Source: Sphingobacterium phlebotomi
Lineage (GTDB): Bacteria > Bacteroidota > Bacteroidia > Sphingobacteriales > Sphingobacteriaceae
Assembly: GCF_008180195.1 (NCBI RefSeq)
Contig: NZ_VTAV01000001.1
Coordinates: 496,001-560,000, forward strand
Direction of reading: 5' to 3'
Length of the DNA: 64,000 nucleotides
Shown: positions 51,304 through 59,938 of the stretch, piece after piece
Position numbering within the stretch: position 1 is the stretch's first letter
How the letters are laid out: each line of letters begins with the position of its first letter
Translations under genes and position numbers: made by a program
The notes under the pieces: model-generated
What the model was told of the DNA's origin: nothing
What the model saw: only the letters and a program-made list of their open reading frames with translations
Database searches by the model: none

Positions 51304-51357
51304 GTTGCCGCGCCGAAAATTGGATACTAAACTTGTTTTTGATAAGATAGATAACAC
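50692..51357 (-). CDS. Heptapeptide-repeat hypothetical protein (uncertain)
   Basis: The minus strand has a 221-codon open frame from ATG at 51357. After 18 non-repeated residues, exactly 29 heptads follow in phase with the DNA units, then a TAG in the next unit. The clearest heptads are P-D-G-N-A-T-S, T-D-G-N-V-M-S, M-D-G-R-T-V-S, P-D-G-L-T-T-S and S-Y-D-D-I-T-S, a loose x-(D/Y)-G-x-(V/T)-x-S pattern. No signal peptide, membrane helix or known domain is evident. Several other frames in the array are also open because the period is a multiple of three, so the open frame alone does not prove coding. It would be transcribed away from the glucokinase gene. Confidence 0.3.
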   Translation of the reverse strand: MLSILSKTSLVSNFRRGNPDGNATSKYGKVMSTDGNVMSLGGRVTSASADIVSLPYLMKLPTILFASVYGMTIPVPNMYVLPYTVNVLMHRSYFPAYGDIRKKDESILSMDGRTVSLHREISGKTVFITSPDGLTTSPYDEIVSLPGIPFKSYDDITSAYGKTAKRYFFAIMYMYMRMPARNIFALYNVSINMSRDFTAKYRNIFVHASDIWIPTGYNTLM

Positions 51358-51409
51358 GGTTGCATACTCTTGAAAATATTCGTATTATAGCGTATCAATT
51401 GCAGTAACG

Positions 51410-52453
51410 ATGTCATATAGATTTTATTTGCCACGGAAAGAAGGAGGAGACCAAACCGGAAAGAAGATTTTGGCGGTCGATATCGGAGGAACTAAAACGA
51501 GTTTTGGTGTTTTTGAAGTGAACGACAATAAGCTTTCGCTCATCCGGGAAGAAACATTCGGGTCTCGTTCGCTAGGTACGTTTGAGGAAATTTTACAAAA
51601 ATTTCTGACAACGGGTAATCAAGGTATGCCTGATGTACTGTCGATTGGCGTGGCTGGACCAGTATTGGAAAATAAGGTCACATTAACCAATCTTTCCTGG
51701 GAATTGGATGCTACATCGTTAAAAACCGAATTTGATATAGAAAAAGTATCTATTATCAATGATTTAGAAGCTACTGCGTATGGTTTAGTAGGATTAAGTG
51801 CGGAAGATACCGTACCCTTATTTGAAAGTGCAGAAACGATCCGTGGTAATATGGTGGTATTGGCGCCGGGGACCGGATTGGGCGAAGCGGGGATATTTTG
51901 GGACGGAGAATATCATCGCCCGTTTGCAACCGAAGGTGGACATAGCGAATTTGCGCCACGTACAGAACTCGATGTAGAATTATTGAAGTATCTACAACAG
52001 GAAGACGAAATTATAAGTTGGGAACATGTCGTATCGGGGCCGGGTATATATAGGATATATAAATTCCTTCGGGATGTCAAAGGAAATAAAGAACCTACTT
52101 GGCTAAAGGAGAATTTCAAAAACAATGACAATCCGGCGGCAGTAATCAGCCATGCTGCTATGCGGGAGCTAGACGCTACCTGTAGTCTAGCTATGGACTT
52201 ATTTGTAAGCTATATGGCACGTGAGTCGGCGAGTTTAGTGCTGAAACATAAAGCTGTAGGAGGCTTATGGCTAGGAGGAGGGATTCCGCCAAGGATATTT
52301 CCATTGCTGAAAAAAGATCTTTTCCGCCAGCAGTTTATCCAGAACGCACATATGAAGCATCTATTAGAGAAAGTATCTATCCGTGTGATTTTAAATAGCC
52401 AAGCCGCATTGATCGGCGCCGGTTATTACGGTGCTTTCGGTGCAGATAAGTAA
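51410..52453 (+). CDS. glk: Glucokinase (Glk family, ROK-like ATPase fold)
   Basis: 347 residues. The phosphate-binding loop A-V-D-I-G-G-T-K-T (~23-31), I-N-D-L-E-A-T-A-Y near 118, A-P-G-T-G-L-G near 148 and E-G-G-H-S-E-F-A-P near 175 agree with the bacterial glucokinase family. S-W-E-H-V-V-S-G-P-G is the usual Glk motif that follows. It phosphorylates glucose with ATP for glycolysis, which suits the beta-glucan locus downstream. It starts about 106 nt after the 21-bp repeat array and ends 7 nt from the convergent Mrp gene. Confidence 0.9.
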   Translation: MSYRFYLPRKEGGDQTGKKILAVDIGGTKTSFGVFEVNDNKLSLIREETFGSRSLGTFEEILQKFLTTGNQGMPDVLSIGVAGPVLENKVTLTNLSWELDATSLKTEFDIEKVSIINDLEATAYGLVGLSAEDTVPLFESAETIRGNMVVLAPGTGLGEAGIFWDGEYHRPFATEGGHSEFAPRTELDVELLKYLQQEDEIISWEHVVSGPGIYRIYKFLRDVKGNKEPTWLKENFKNNDNPAAVISHAAMRELDATCSLAMDLFVSYMARESASLVLKHKAVGGLWLGGGIPPRIFPLLKKDLFRQQFIQNAHMKHLLEKVSIRVILNSQAALIGAGYYGAFGADK

Positions 52454-52456
52454 GCC

Positions 52457-52470
52457 CTCCCTAGCGGGAG
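52457..52470. terminator. Short hairpin between convergent glk and Mrp genes
   Basis: CTCCC at 52457-52461 pairs with GGGAG at 52466-52470 around TAGC, followed by ACTTTATTT on the + strand. It overlaps the Mrp stop codon. A weak bidirectional terminator is possible. Confidence 0.35.
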
Positions 52471-53525
52471 ACTTTATTTGCTAATATGCTTAATTCCTGT
52501 GCAGCGCGACCGGCTATTTCTTTATAAGCAGTGGCAACAGGCTCGTCCGCATCCAAAAGAATAGGAAAACCGTTGTCACCTGCATCGGCAACAGCTTTTA
52601 CCAGCGGTATTTCGCCCAAGAATGGAACATTGTTGTCTTCCGCAAGCCGTTTTCCCCCACCTTTACCAAAAATATAATACTTGTTGTCCGGTAACTCGGC
52701 AGGTGTGAAATAGGACATGTTTTCTACGATGCCAATAATCGGGATATTAATGCCTTCCATGCAGAACATCGCCATGCCTTTCATCGTATCTGCCAAAGCG
52801 ACCTGTTGGGGTGTGGTCACGATAACGGCACCCGAAATAGGATAAGATTGGGCCACTGTGATATGAATATCGCCGGTTCCTGGAGGCATATCGACAACCA
52901 GATAATCCAATTCACCCCAATGTGCATCGCCAAAAAGCTGTTTGATAGCTGATGTTGCCATCGGTCCACGCCAAGGGATAGGTTGGTTGGGGTCGGTGAA
53001 AAAACCAATAGATAATAACTTTAATCCAAATTTCTCTACAGGTGCTATTTTCTGTTTCCCATTCATTTGAATGGATTCGGGGCGCGTGCCTTCTAATCCG
53101 AACATGAGTGGTAACGAAGGGCCGTAAATATCAGCATCCAATAAACCGGTTTTTGCACCGCTCTCCGCTAATGCCAACGCTAGATTACTCGCGACGGTCG
53201 ACTTGCCCACACCGCCTTTGCCAGATGAAACTAGAATAATGTTTTTAATACCATCCAATTGCGCCGCGTCTACGCCCATTACCCTCGAAGTCATATTGAT
53301 ATTTACTTCTACCTCTTTGCTTACAAAAAGACCGATAGCATTCCGACAAGCATGCTCGATATGTCCCTTTAACGGGCATGCAGGGGTTGTCAATACGACA
53401 TCAAACTTAATCTTATCGGGCAGGATTTCTATATTTTGAATCATGTTTAAGGTCACCAGATCTTTTTTGAGATCCGGCTCTTCTACATGACTTAATGCGT
53501 GCAATACTTGTTCTTTTGTAATCAT
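52461..53525 (-). CDS. Mrp/ApbC-type iron-sulfur cluster carrier ATPase
   Basis: 354 residues from the ATG at 53525. The open frame reaches up to 53579, but those 18 extra residues are not typical of the family. An N-terminal DUF59/MIP18 domain (residues ~1-85, with T-P-A-C-P-L near 53) is followed by the deviant Walker A S-S-G-K-G-G-V-G-K-S-T (~100) and the P-loop D-A-D-I-Y-G-P-S. V-D-M-P-P-G-T-G-D is the switch motif, and V-E-N-M-S-Y-F normally precedes a Cys pair, which is not present here (T-P-A-E replaces the usual C-P-x-C). It helps load Fe-S clusters on proteins. A housekeeping gene, convergent with glk and divergent from the regulator gene. Confidence 0.9.
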   Translation of the reverse strand: MITKEQVLHALSHVEEPDLKKDLVTLNMIQNIEILPDKIKFDVVLTTPACPLKGHIEHACRNAIGLFVSKEVEVNINMTSRVMGVDAAQLDGIKNIILVSSGKGGVGKSTVASNLALALAESGAKTGLLDADIYGPSLPLMFGLEGTRPESIQMNGKQKIAPVEKFGLKLLSIGFFTDPNQPIPWRGPMATSAIKQLFGDAHWGELDYLVVDMPPGTGDIHITVAQSYPISGAVIVTTPQQVALADTMKGMAMFCMEGINIPIIGIVENMSYFTPAELPDNKYYIFGKGGGKRLAEDNNVPFLGEIPLVKAVADAGDNGFPILLDADEPVATAYKEIAGRAAQELSILANKVSR

Positions 53526-53658
53526 GGCAATGATTTGTTCCGTTACAAATTTACACATTGAAAAAGACAATCCTGTCATAGGTTTGTTGTTAAGCTAAAT
53601 TGTCTTCTTTTGGGTATTTTGCTATCTTCGTCCATAAGCGCTAATCAAAGCTAGCAAT

Positions 53659-56565
53659 ATGAGGATAAGCAAATATATTTTTCTTCTTTCACTGTCCTTT
53701 TTAATATTTGGTGGAAAAATCTACGCACAGCGTACGATTGCGATCCCACAGATCGTAAATTATTCTAGCAAATTGTATCAAGGAGGCGTCCAAAACTGGA
53801 GTATAACACAAGATAGGCAGGGTATCATGTATTTTGGGAACAATGAGGGGCTCCTTTCTTTTGATGGACGGTATTGGCATGTGTACCCGTTACCTAATTC
53901 CACTATTGTGCGCTCTGTTTGTTATGACGGGAATGAAAGAATTTATGTGGGAGGACAAGATGAAATAGGCTATTTTGAAGCCGATGATAAGCGTACTTTG
54001 GTTTACCATTCCCTAGTGGATAAGATACCGGCGGGGGAAAGAAAATTTGCTGATGTATGGCATATCGCCATATCCGGTGAGCATGTCTTTTTTCAAGCTA
54101 ATCATCATATTTTCCATTACAATCAAGATAATATTAATGTAGATCGATCGCATAGCAGTTGGCAGTACATAACGTCCGTGGAGGATAGCGTGTATGTACA
54201 GGATATGGAGAAGGGGATTATGCATTACGAAAATGGATTTTGGAAATCAATCATGGGAGAAAGTTCCCTAAAAAAAGGAGTGAGCATCACAGGCATCGTA
54301 CCTTACGCGAATGATACTTTGCTGGTTGCGACGATGAAAGATGGTCTTTTTTATTTAACGAAAGGAAATTTTGTTCCGAAAACGACGGCTATGGCGGAGC
54401 AATTTATGACAAACCGAATTTCAAGTATCCGATTTTTAGGCAATGACCTGTTTGCAGTGAGTATGTATCCAGGCGGCATGTTGATTATGGATAAGAAGGG
54501 AGAGATTGTTCAGCGATACAGTTATGGAGAGGGTTTGCAGACAAATAATATACGAGATATATTTAAAGACAGAAATGGCAATCTATGGCTAGCTTTGGAT
54601 GATGGGATAGACTACATCGCTGTCAACAGTGCGATAAAATATATTTATCCCGACCAAAATACAAAGTTGGGAACATATAGTATTCGTATCTTCAACAAGA
54701 AGCTATATCTCGGAACATCCAACGGTTTGTATGTAACCCCGTATCAAGGCAATGTTTTGGACGATATCGGGATGTCGGAGGCGCGGTTTGAAAAGCTGCC
54801 CCATAGTGATGGGCAGATATGGTCAATACAGGAGGTTAATGGTCGACTATTGATCGGACATGAAGAAGGGAGCTTTGAAGTAGGTGATCATGGGGTAACG
54901 CCTATTCATACTGCCACTGGAATTTGGACTTACCAAGCGGCTTCGCGGGTTTTACCATCGCGCAATATGGTGGTTGGTTCCTATCTGGGATTACGTCATC
55001 TCTTATTCGATGGTCAAAATTTTATAGACAATGGTCATATAGACGGTTCCGACGAATCGTTAAGGTTTGTATATTATGATGATAAAAATCATGTCGTGTG
55101 GGTTTCACATCCTTATCGAGGCGTTTTTAAGTTATCCTTGTCCGCAGACTTTAAGAGAATAATCCAACATAAGCGATATAGTGTATCCGAGGGGTTACCC
55201 ACTCCATTGCACAATTATGTTTTTTACATACGAAACGATATTCTTGTTTCAACACCCAAAGGGGTATATATATATGATGCCGGACATGACACTTTTATAC
55301 CTGCAAAACAATATCGGGCGCTTGTTGATATACCTATTCAATATATGACGGAAGATAAGATGGGAAACGTATGGTTTGCGAGCAATAAAAGATTAGGCTT
55401 ATTAGATTTTTCCCGTGCTTTAGAAGAATATCCCTATACCGTTTCTTATTTTCCGGAATTGAACGGAGAAATATTGGGCGGCTTTGAATCGGTTTATGTA
55501 CACGACGCTGAAAATGTATTTATCAGTGGGCAAAAGGGAGGGATTTTACTTAATAATAAAGCTTATCAGGAGCATTCATCTAAACCCAATATGCTGCTAC
55601 GCGCGGTGAAAGCGTTTGATAGCGATAAAAAGGAGCAGTTATTGTTTGGGGGCTATCGGGATCAAGATATCGCTAGTACAACACTGCGCTACGCCTTTAA
55701 CTCCCTTCAATTTAACTTCAGTTCCACGATGTATGATCAACAGGAGCAAGTGGAGTTCAGCTATATGCTGGAGGGGTTGGAAACAAAGTGGTCTGCGTGG
55801 AGCAATAGGAGCGAAAAAGAGTATACAAATTTGCCGGCAGGAGCGTATGTTTTTAGAGTGAAATCGCGGAATGGGATGGGTAACGAATCCGAGGAAAAGA
55901 CGTTTCCCTTTCGCGTAGCACCGCCGTGGTATGCACACCCGATTAGCTATATGTTATACGGTGGATTGCTCCTCGTATTTATTTTCTGGCTGCTGAGCAT
56001 ACAACGAAAAAAACTGAAGGAAAGACATCAGGATGAACTTCACGTAAGACAGTTAGAGATTGAGAAGAAGGAGAAAGAGGTAATCAGACTCCGTAATGAA
56101 AAACTGGAGGCAGAACTTGGCTTCAAGGACAAAGAGTTGGCAAATTTGACGATGAATATCATCCAAAGAGGTGAGGTGTTGCGTAAGATTAAAGATAACG
56201 TTTCGCAAACAATGAGCCGCTTGGAAGATAAGGATGCTCAACAAAATTTCAGACAGCTCATTCGACTTTTACGATCGGCAGAAAAAGCAAATGACGATTG
56301 GGAAAAATTTAACACACATATTCATCATGCTAATGAAGATTTTTTTCTAAGGCTTAAGCGGCAACATCCTGATCTGACGGCAAATGAATTGAAGTTATGT
56401 GCCCTATTGCGGATGAATCTGCTCTCCAAAGAAATTGCGCAACTAATGCATGTCACCGTCAAAGCTGTTGAAGTAAGCCGTTATCGCTTGCGGAAGAAAC
56501 TAAAAATCGATTCAGAAGTAAATCTTTATGATTATTTGATGCGGTATACTGTTGCTGAATCATAG
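53659..56565 (+). CDS. Membrane sensor-regulator: beta-propeller, triple-tyrosine domain, LuxR-type HTH
   Basis: 968 residues. Signal peptide to I-Y-A-Q, then a periplasmic region of ~700 residues with repeated propeller blades (G-I-M-Y-F-G-N-N-E-G-L, G-N-L-W-L-A-L-D-D-G-I). A triple-tyrosine domain (Y-M-L-E-G-L-E-T-K-W-S-A-W-S, ~700-755) precedes one membrane helix (Y-M-L-Y-G-G-L-L-L-V-F-I-F-W-L, ~770-790). The cytoplasmic end is a coiled coil and a LuxR-like helix-turn-helix (L-T-A-N-E-L-K-L-C-A-L-L ... S-K-E-I-A-Q-L-M-H-V, ~905-950). No histidine kinase or receiver domain is present, unlike hybrid two-component systems. It probably senses the glucan or its oligomers and switches on the adjacent susC-susD-glycosidase genes. 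Confidence 0.88.
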   Translation: MRISKYIFLLSLSFLIFGGKIYAQRTIAIPQIVNYSSKLYQGGVQNWSITQDRQGIMYFGNNEGLLSFDGRYWHVYPLPNSTIVRSVCYDGNERIYVGGQDEIGYFEADDKRTLVYHSLVDKIPAGERKFADVWHIAISGEHVFFQANHHIFHYNQDNINVDRSHSSWQYITSVEDSVYVQDMEKGIMHYENGFWKSIMGESSLKKGVSITGIVPYANDTLLVATMKDGLFYLTKGNFVPKTTAMAEQFMTNRISSIRFLGNDLFAVSMYPGGMLIMDKKGEIVQRYSYGEGLQTNNIRDIFKDRNGNLWLALDDGIDYIAVNSAIKYIYPDQNTKLGTYSIRIFNKKLYLGTSNGLYVTPYQGNVLDDIGMSEARFEKLPHSDGQIWSIQEVNGRLLIGHEEGSFEVGDHGVTPIHTATGIWTYQAASRVLPSRNMVVGSYLGLRHLLFDGQNFIDNGHIDGSDESLRFVYYDDKNHVVWVSHPYRGVFKLSLSADFKRIIQHKRYSVSEGLPTPLHNYVFYIRNDILVSTPKGVYIYDAGHDTFIPAKQYRALVDIPIQYMTEDKMGNVWFASNKRLGLLDFSRALEEYPYTVSYFPELNGEILGGFESVYVHDAENVFISGQKGGILLNNKAYQEHSSKPNMLLRAVKAFDSDKKEQLLFGGYRDQDIASTTLRYAFNSLQFNFSSTMYDQQEQVEFSYMLEGLETKWSAWSNRSEKEYTNLPAGAYVFRVKSRNGMGNESEEKTFPFRVAPPWYAHPISYMLYGGLLLVFIFWLLSIQRKKLKERHQDELHVRQLEIEKKEKEVIRLRNEKLEAELGFKDKELANLTMNIIQRGEVLRKIKDNVSQTMSRLEDKDAQQNFRQLIRLLRSAEKANDDWEKFNTHIHHANEDFFLRLKRQHPDLTANELKLCALLRMNLLSKEIAQLMHVTVKAVEVSRYRLRKKLKIDSEVNLYDYLMRYTVAES

Positions 56566-56853
56566 TCTCCGAGTGCTTAAAAAAAACAAACTAGCCAATC
56601 GATAGAGAAGATCCAAGAATATAGATGTTAGGTCGATTGTTTTGATAATCAGTGTTTTGTGTTTTTTTTGTAGGCTTATTGTAGGGGCATTTTGATGCTT
56701 TTTTCGGCTTCAAATGATTATTGTAGTGGTAATTGTAGTCTCGAAAAAAATATACTTTTCCAACTTGAAGCTTACTTTTGAGTCATCGTTCTCCTCACTA
56801 GGGAGAACAACAGCGAACTAAAATTTATAAACCATGTTAAACAAATTCAACTT
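56566..56853 (+). promoter_or_regulatory. Intergenic control region upstream of the glucan susC gene
   Basis: A 288-nt gap with no gene. It holds TACTTTTG at 56773-56780, which fits the TAnnTTTG -7 element and would give a leader of about 67 nt. No good -33 element is seen, as expected if an activator such as the upstream regulator is needed. T-rich runs near 56655-56670 and a short A-run near 56744-56750 are the other visible features. Confidence 0.35.
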
Positions 56854-59800
56854 ATGAGGATTAGAATTTTACATGCATGCATATTGCTGTGTATTTGCTT
56901 TTCGGCTACGGAACTTGCAGCACAGACAATGCACGTACGGGGACGGGTTACGTCCGCCGTTAATCAAGAACCCTTAGCAGGTGTTACGGTAACTGTACAA
57001 GGTAGTAACAAAGCAACGAGTACAGATCAATCTGGGCAGTATGCCTTGGAGATAGATGGGAATAGGACGACGTTAATATTCACGCAGCTGGGCATGTTGA
57101 CTGCCGAGATTGTGGTATCAGAGGCCGGCGTATACGATATTCAGCTACAGGAAGGCTCGGACGAGCTGGAAGAAGTCATTGTCGTGGGATATGGTACGCA
57201 ACGTAAAGGCGATTTGACGGCACCTATTGCCACCGTGGATATGGAAGAAATGGGCAAACGTACAGTATCAAGTCCGATGGAGGCACTGCAGGGTGCCGTG
57301 ACGGGGGTGCAGGTAGTCAGTTCCGGTACACCGGGGACATCGCCTACTGTACGGATAAGGGGGGTAGGATCGTTCAATAATGAAAGTCCACTTTACGTAG
57401 TAGACGGGATGTTTATGGATAATATAGATTTCTTAAATCCGAACGATATTGCCGAAATGTCTGTGTTGAAAGATGCGTCCGGTGCAGCTATATATGGTGT
57501 GCGTGCGGCGAACGGTGTGGTTTTGGTAACCACTAAGAAAGGGACGTTGAATATGAAACCGCGGGTAACATATAACGGCTATGTAGGGTTCCAATCGCCG
57601 ACCAATGTGCTGAAGATGGCTAATGCACAAGAACATGCTGCTTATGCTATTGCAACCGGCAACGAAACTTTTGTGAACAATTCGGTAACGAAATTTGGTG
57701 GTACAGCTGAAAATCCAGATATGGATACCGACTGGTACCAAGAATTGTTACGTTCTAGGGCTTTACTGACTAATCATAACCTTGATATACAAGGTGGTGC
57801 CGAAAAAATTACGTACACATTCGGGGTGAACTATCTTGATCAGGATGGGATTATGGACGCTAAAAACGATCATCGTAAGTACAATATTCGGATGCAGACC
57901 GAGGCACGTGTGACGGATTGGCTGAAACTTGGTTTTACGGCACATTTCAATAATTTCCGGAATTATTCGCCGAATAATGCGGCTTTTCGCCAGGCTTATT
58001 TTGCCTCACCACTTTACCCGGTTTATGATCCATCATTAGAACTGGCCCAACCTGAGAAATTTGGATCGAGCACAGCGATTGGTATGCCTTCCAGCTTTTG
58101 GTTTGCAAACCCCATTGCGACAGCTTTTTATAACAACAACCAGACGAAAGGTTTCCAGATATTGCCAAGTGCATATGCGGAAATTCAATTGTGGAAGGAT
58201 AAGTTAACTTTTCGGACCCAATGGAGCCAACGTTATCAATCTACGCACAACATCGAGTATCAGCCAGTATATTATATTGACAACGACCAGCGTAACAATA
58301 ACTCTTTTCTGCGATCCGCTCAGGCACGTAATACAAACTTCATCTTCGATAATTTGCTGACCTATAAAGATGGTAAGGATAAGCACCATTGGTCAGTGCT
58401 TTTGGGACAGTCGACACGGGAGGATCGTTGGCGGGAAACCTGGGTACAGGCTAATGATGTTCCTGAATCCGAAGAGTTCTGGTATATTGGCGTAGGGGCA
58501 CAGGGTACGGCTTCTGCGACCGGCTATGGCGAGGATGGCTTTCGGAACGCAGGAATTTCTTACTTTACGCGTGGTACATATGACTATGACAATAAATATT
58601 TGCTGACAGCTACCTTCCGTGCTGATGGAAGCTCGAAGTATCAAACGAAATGGGGCTATTTCCCTTCTGTAGGCTTGGGTTGGGTATTGAGTCGGGAAAA
58701 ATTCATGGAGGACCAAACGCTTTTCAATCAACTGAAAATTCGCGGTAGCTGGGGTAAATTGGGTAATGATGGTATTCAGCCAAATGCCGGATATGCAACG
58801 GTCTATTCAGGAAATAACTATTCGGGGATATTTGGAAGTATAGGCACCACAGACGGTAGTCGTATTCCAGGATATCGTATCAGTAAATTCTTTACGCATG
58901 TAAGATGGGAAGTGGTAGAAGAATGGGACGGAGGATTGGATTTTGCGTTATTGAACAACCGTCTGAGCGGAACGGTGGATTACTATCACCGGAAAACAAA
59001 TGATTTAGCATTCGACCGCCCGATTCCTTTCTCTTGGGATCGCGTATACGGCAACTGGGGAAGTGTGACCAACAGCGGATGGGAAATCGGCTTGCAATGG
59101 AAAGATCGAAAGGGTGATTTCGGCTATGCTATAGGCGGAAATTTAACCACGTTGAAAAATCGGGTTAACGACCTCGGTGGGCTGGAGAGCATCTTAAACG
59201 GCTTTCCGGAATGGTCGGCTGAATTTCCTTCACGTATTGAGCTCAACCAACCGATTAATTTCTACTATGGTTATGAGGTAGAGGGCGTTTATCAAAACCA
59301 AGCGCAGATTGAAGCAGATCCGATAGCAAAGACATACAACACGCAAAATCCGGATAATCCCATTCTGCCGGGTTATCTGAAATATAAGGATCAGAATCAA
59401 AATGGTCAGCTAGATGAAGAAGACCGTGTGAACTTAGGAAACTATTTACCAAAATTGACCTATGGCTTCAACATTGCATTGGATTATAAAAAGTTCGATT
59501 TCAGTATTGCATTTCAAGGCGTGGCCGGTAATAAAATCCATAACCTGAACAGGGCCATGCGCCGGAAATATAGCCAGATGAACGCGGATGCTGCCTTTAT
59601 CAATGATTTGTGGACGGGTGAGGGAACAAGCAATTCTTCTCCTTCGGCAGCAGGTTCGGTAGCACCGTGGAACTTGCAGGCGAGCTCTTTCTTTGTGGAA
59701 AGTGGCGCATATCTGCGCATACAGAATATGCAGGTAGGATATAATGTGGATTTGGCAAAAGGTATCCCTGCCCGGATATATGTGACGGCAGACCGGCCCT

Positions 59801-59913
59801 TTATCTTTACCAAGTACAACGGGTTTACCCCGGAAGTCGCTGGAATGGGCTTCGATGCCAATGTTTATCCAATCGCATCTTCTTATAGCTTAGGTGTAAA
59901 TGTATCTTTCTAA
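56854..59913 (+). CDS. SusC-like TonB-dependent receptor of the glucan locus
   Basis: 1019 residues, without the STN domain found in the two island receptors, so it is not part of a FecI/FecR signalling chain. Signal peptide to L-A-A-Q, carboxypeptidase-like sandwich (V-R-G-R-V-T-S-A-V-N-Q-E-P-L-A-G-V, ~30-105), TonB-box-like V-I-V-V-G-Y-G-T-Q at ~108-116, plug with R-I-R-G-V-G-S-F and V-V-D-G-M-F, barrel ending S-L-G-V-N-V-S-F. It imports oligosaccharides across the outer membrane with the SusD partner that begins 25 nt later. Downstream of a LuxR-type regulator, it is the first structural gene of the locus. Confidence 0.93.
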   Translation: MRIRILHACILLCICFSATELAAQTMHVRGRVTSAVNQEPLAGVTVTVQGSNKATSTDQSGQYALEIDGNRTTLIFTQLGMLTAEIVVSEAGVYDIQLQEGSDELEEVIVVGYGTQRKGDLTAPIATVDMEEMGKRTVSSPMEALQGAVTGVQVVSSGTPGTSPTVRIRGVGSFNNESPLYVVDGMFMDNIDFLNPNDIAEMSVLKDASGAAIYGVRAANGVVLVTTKKGTLNMKPRVTYNGYVGFQSPTNVLKMANAQEHAAYAIATGNETFVNNSVTKFGGTAENPDMDTDWYQELLRSRALLTNHNLDIQGGAEKITYTFGVNYLDQDGIMDAKNDHRKYNIRMQTEARVTDWLKLGFTAHFNNFRNYSPNNAAFRQAYFASPLYPVYDPSLELAQPEKFGSSTAIGMPSSFWFANPIATAFYNNNQTKGFQILPSAYAEIQLWKDKLTFRTQWSQRYQSTHNIEYQPVYYIDNDQRNNNSFLRSAQARNTNFIFDNLLTYKDGKDKHHWSVLLGQSTREDRWRETWVQANDVPESEEFWYIGVGAQGTASATGYGEDGFRNAGISYFTRGTYDYDNKYLLTATFRADGSSKYQTKWGYFPSVGLGWVLSREKFMEDQTLFNQLKIRGSWGKLGNDGIQPNAGYATVYSGNNYSGIFGSIGTTDGSRIPGYRISKFFTHVRWEVVEEWDGGLDFALLNNRLSGTVDYYHRKTNDLAFDRPIPFSWDRVYGNWGSVTNSGWEIGLQWKDRKGDFGYAIGGNLTTLKNRVNDLGGLESILNGFPEWSAEFPSRIELNQPINFYYGYEVEGVYQNQAQIEADPIAKTYNTQNPDNPILPGYLKYKDQNQNGQLDEEDRVNLGNYLPKLTYGFNIALDYKKFDFSIAFQGVAGNKIHNLNRAMRRKYSQMNADAAFINDLWTGEGTSNSSPSAAGSVAPWNLQASSFFVESGAYLRIQNMQVGYNVDLAKGIPARIYVTADRPFIFTKYNGFTPEVAGMGFDANVYPIASSYSLGVNVSF

Positions 59914-59938
59914 TTTATAAATAATTAAAAATACAGAC

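Noticed and set aside
53526-53579. N-terminal extension of the Mrp protein
   Set aside because: The 18 extra residues are not typical of the family and the ATG at 53525 starts directly at the DUF59 domain.
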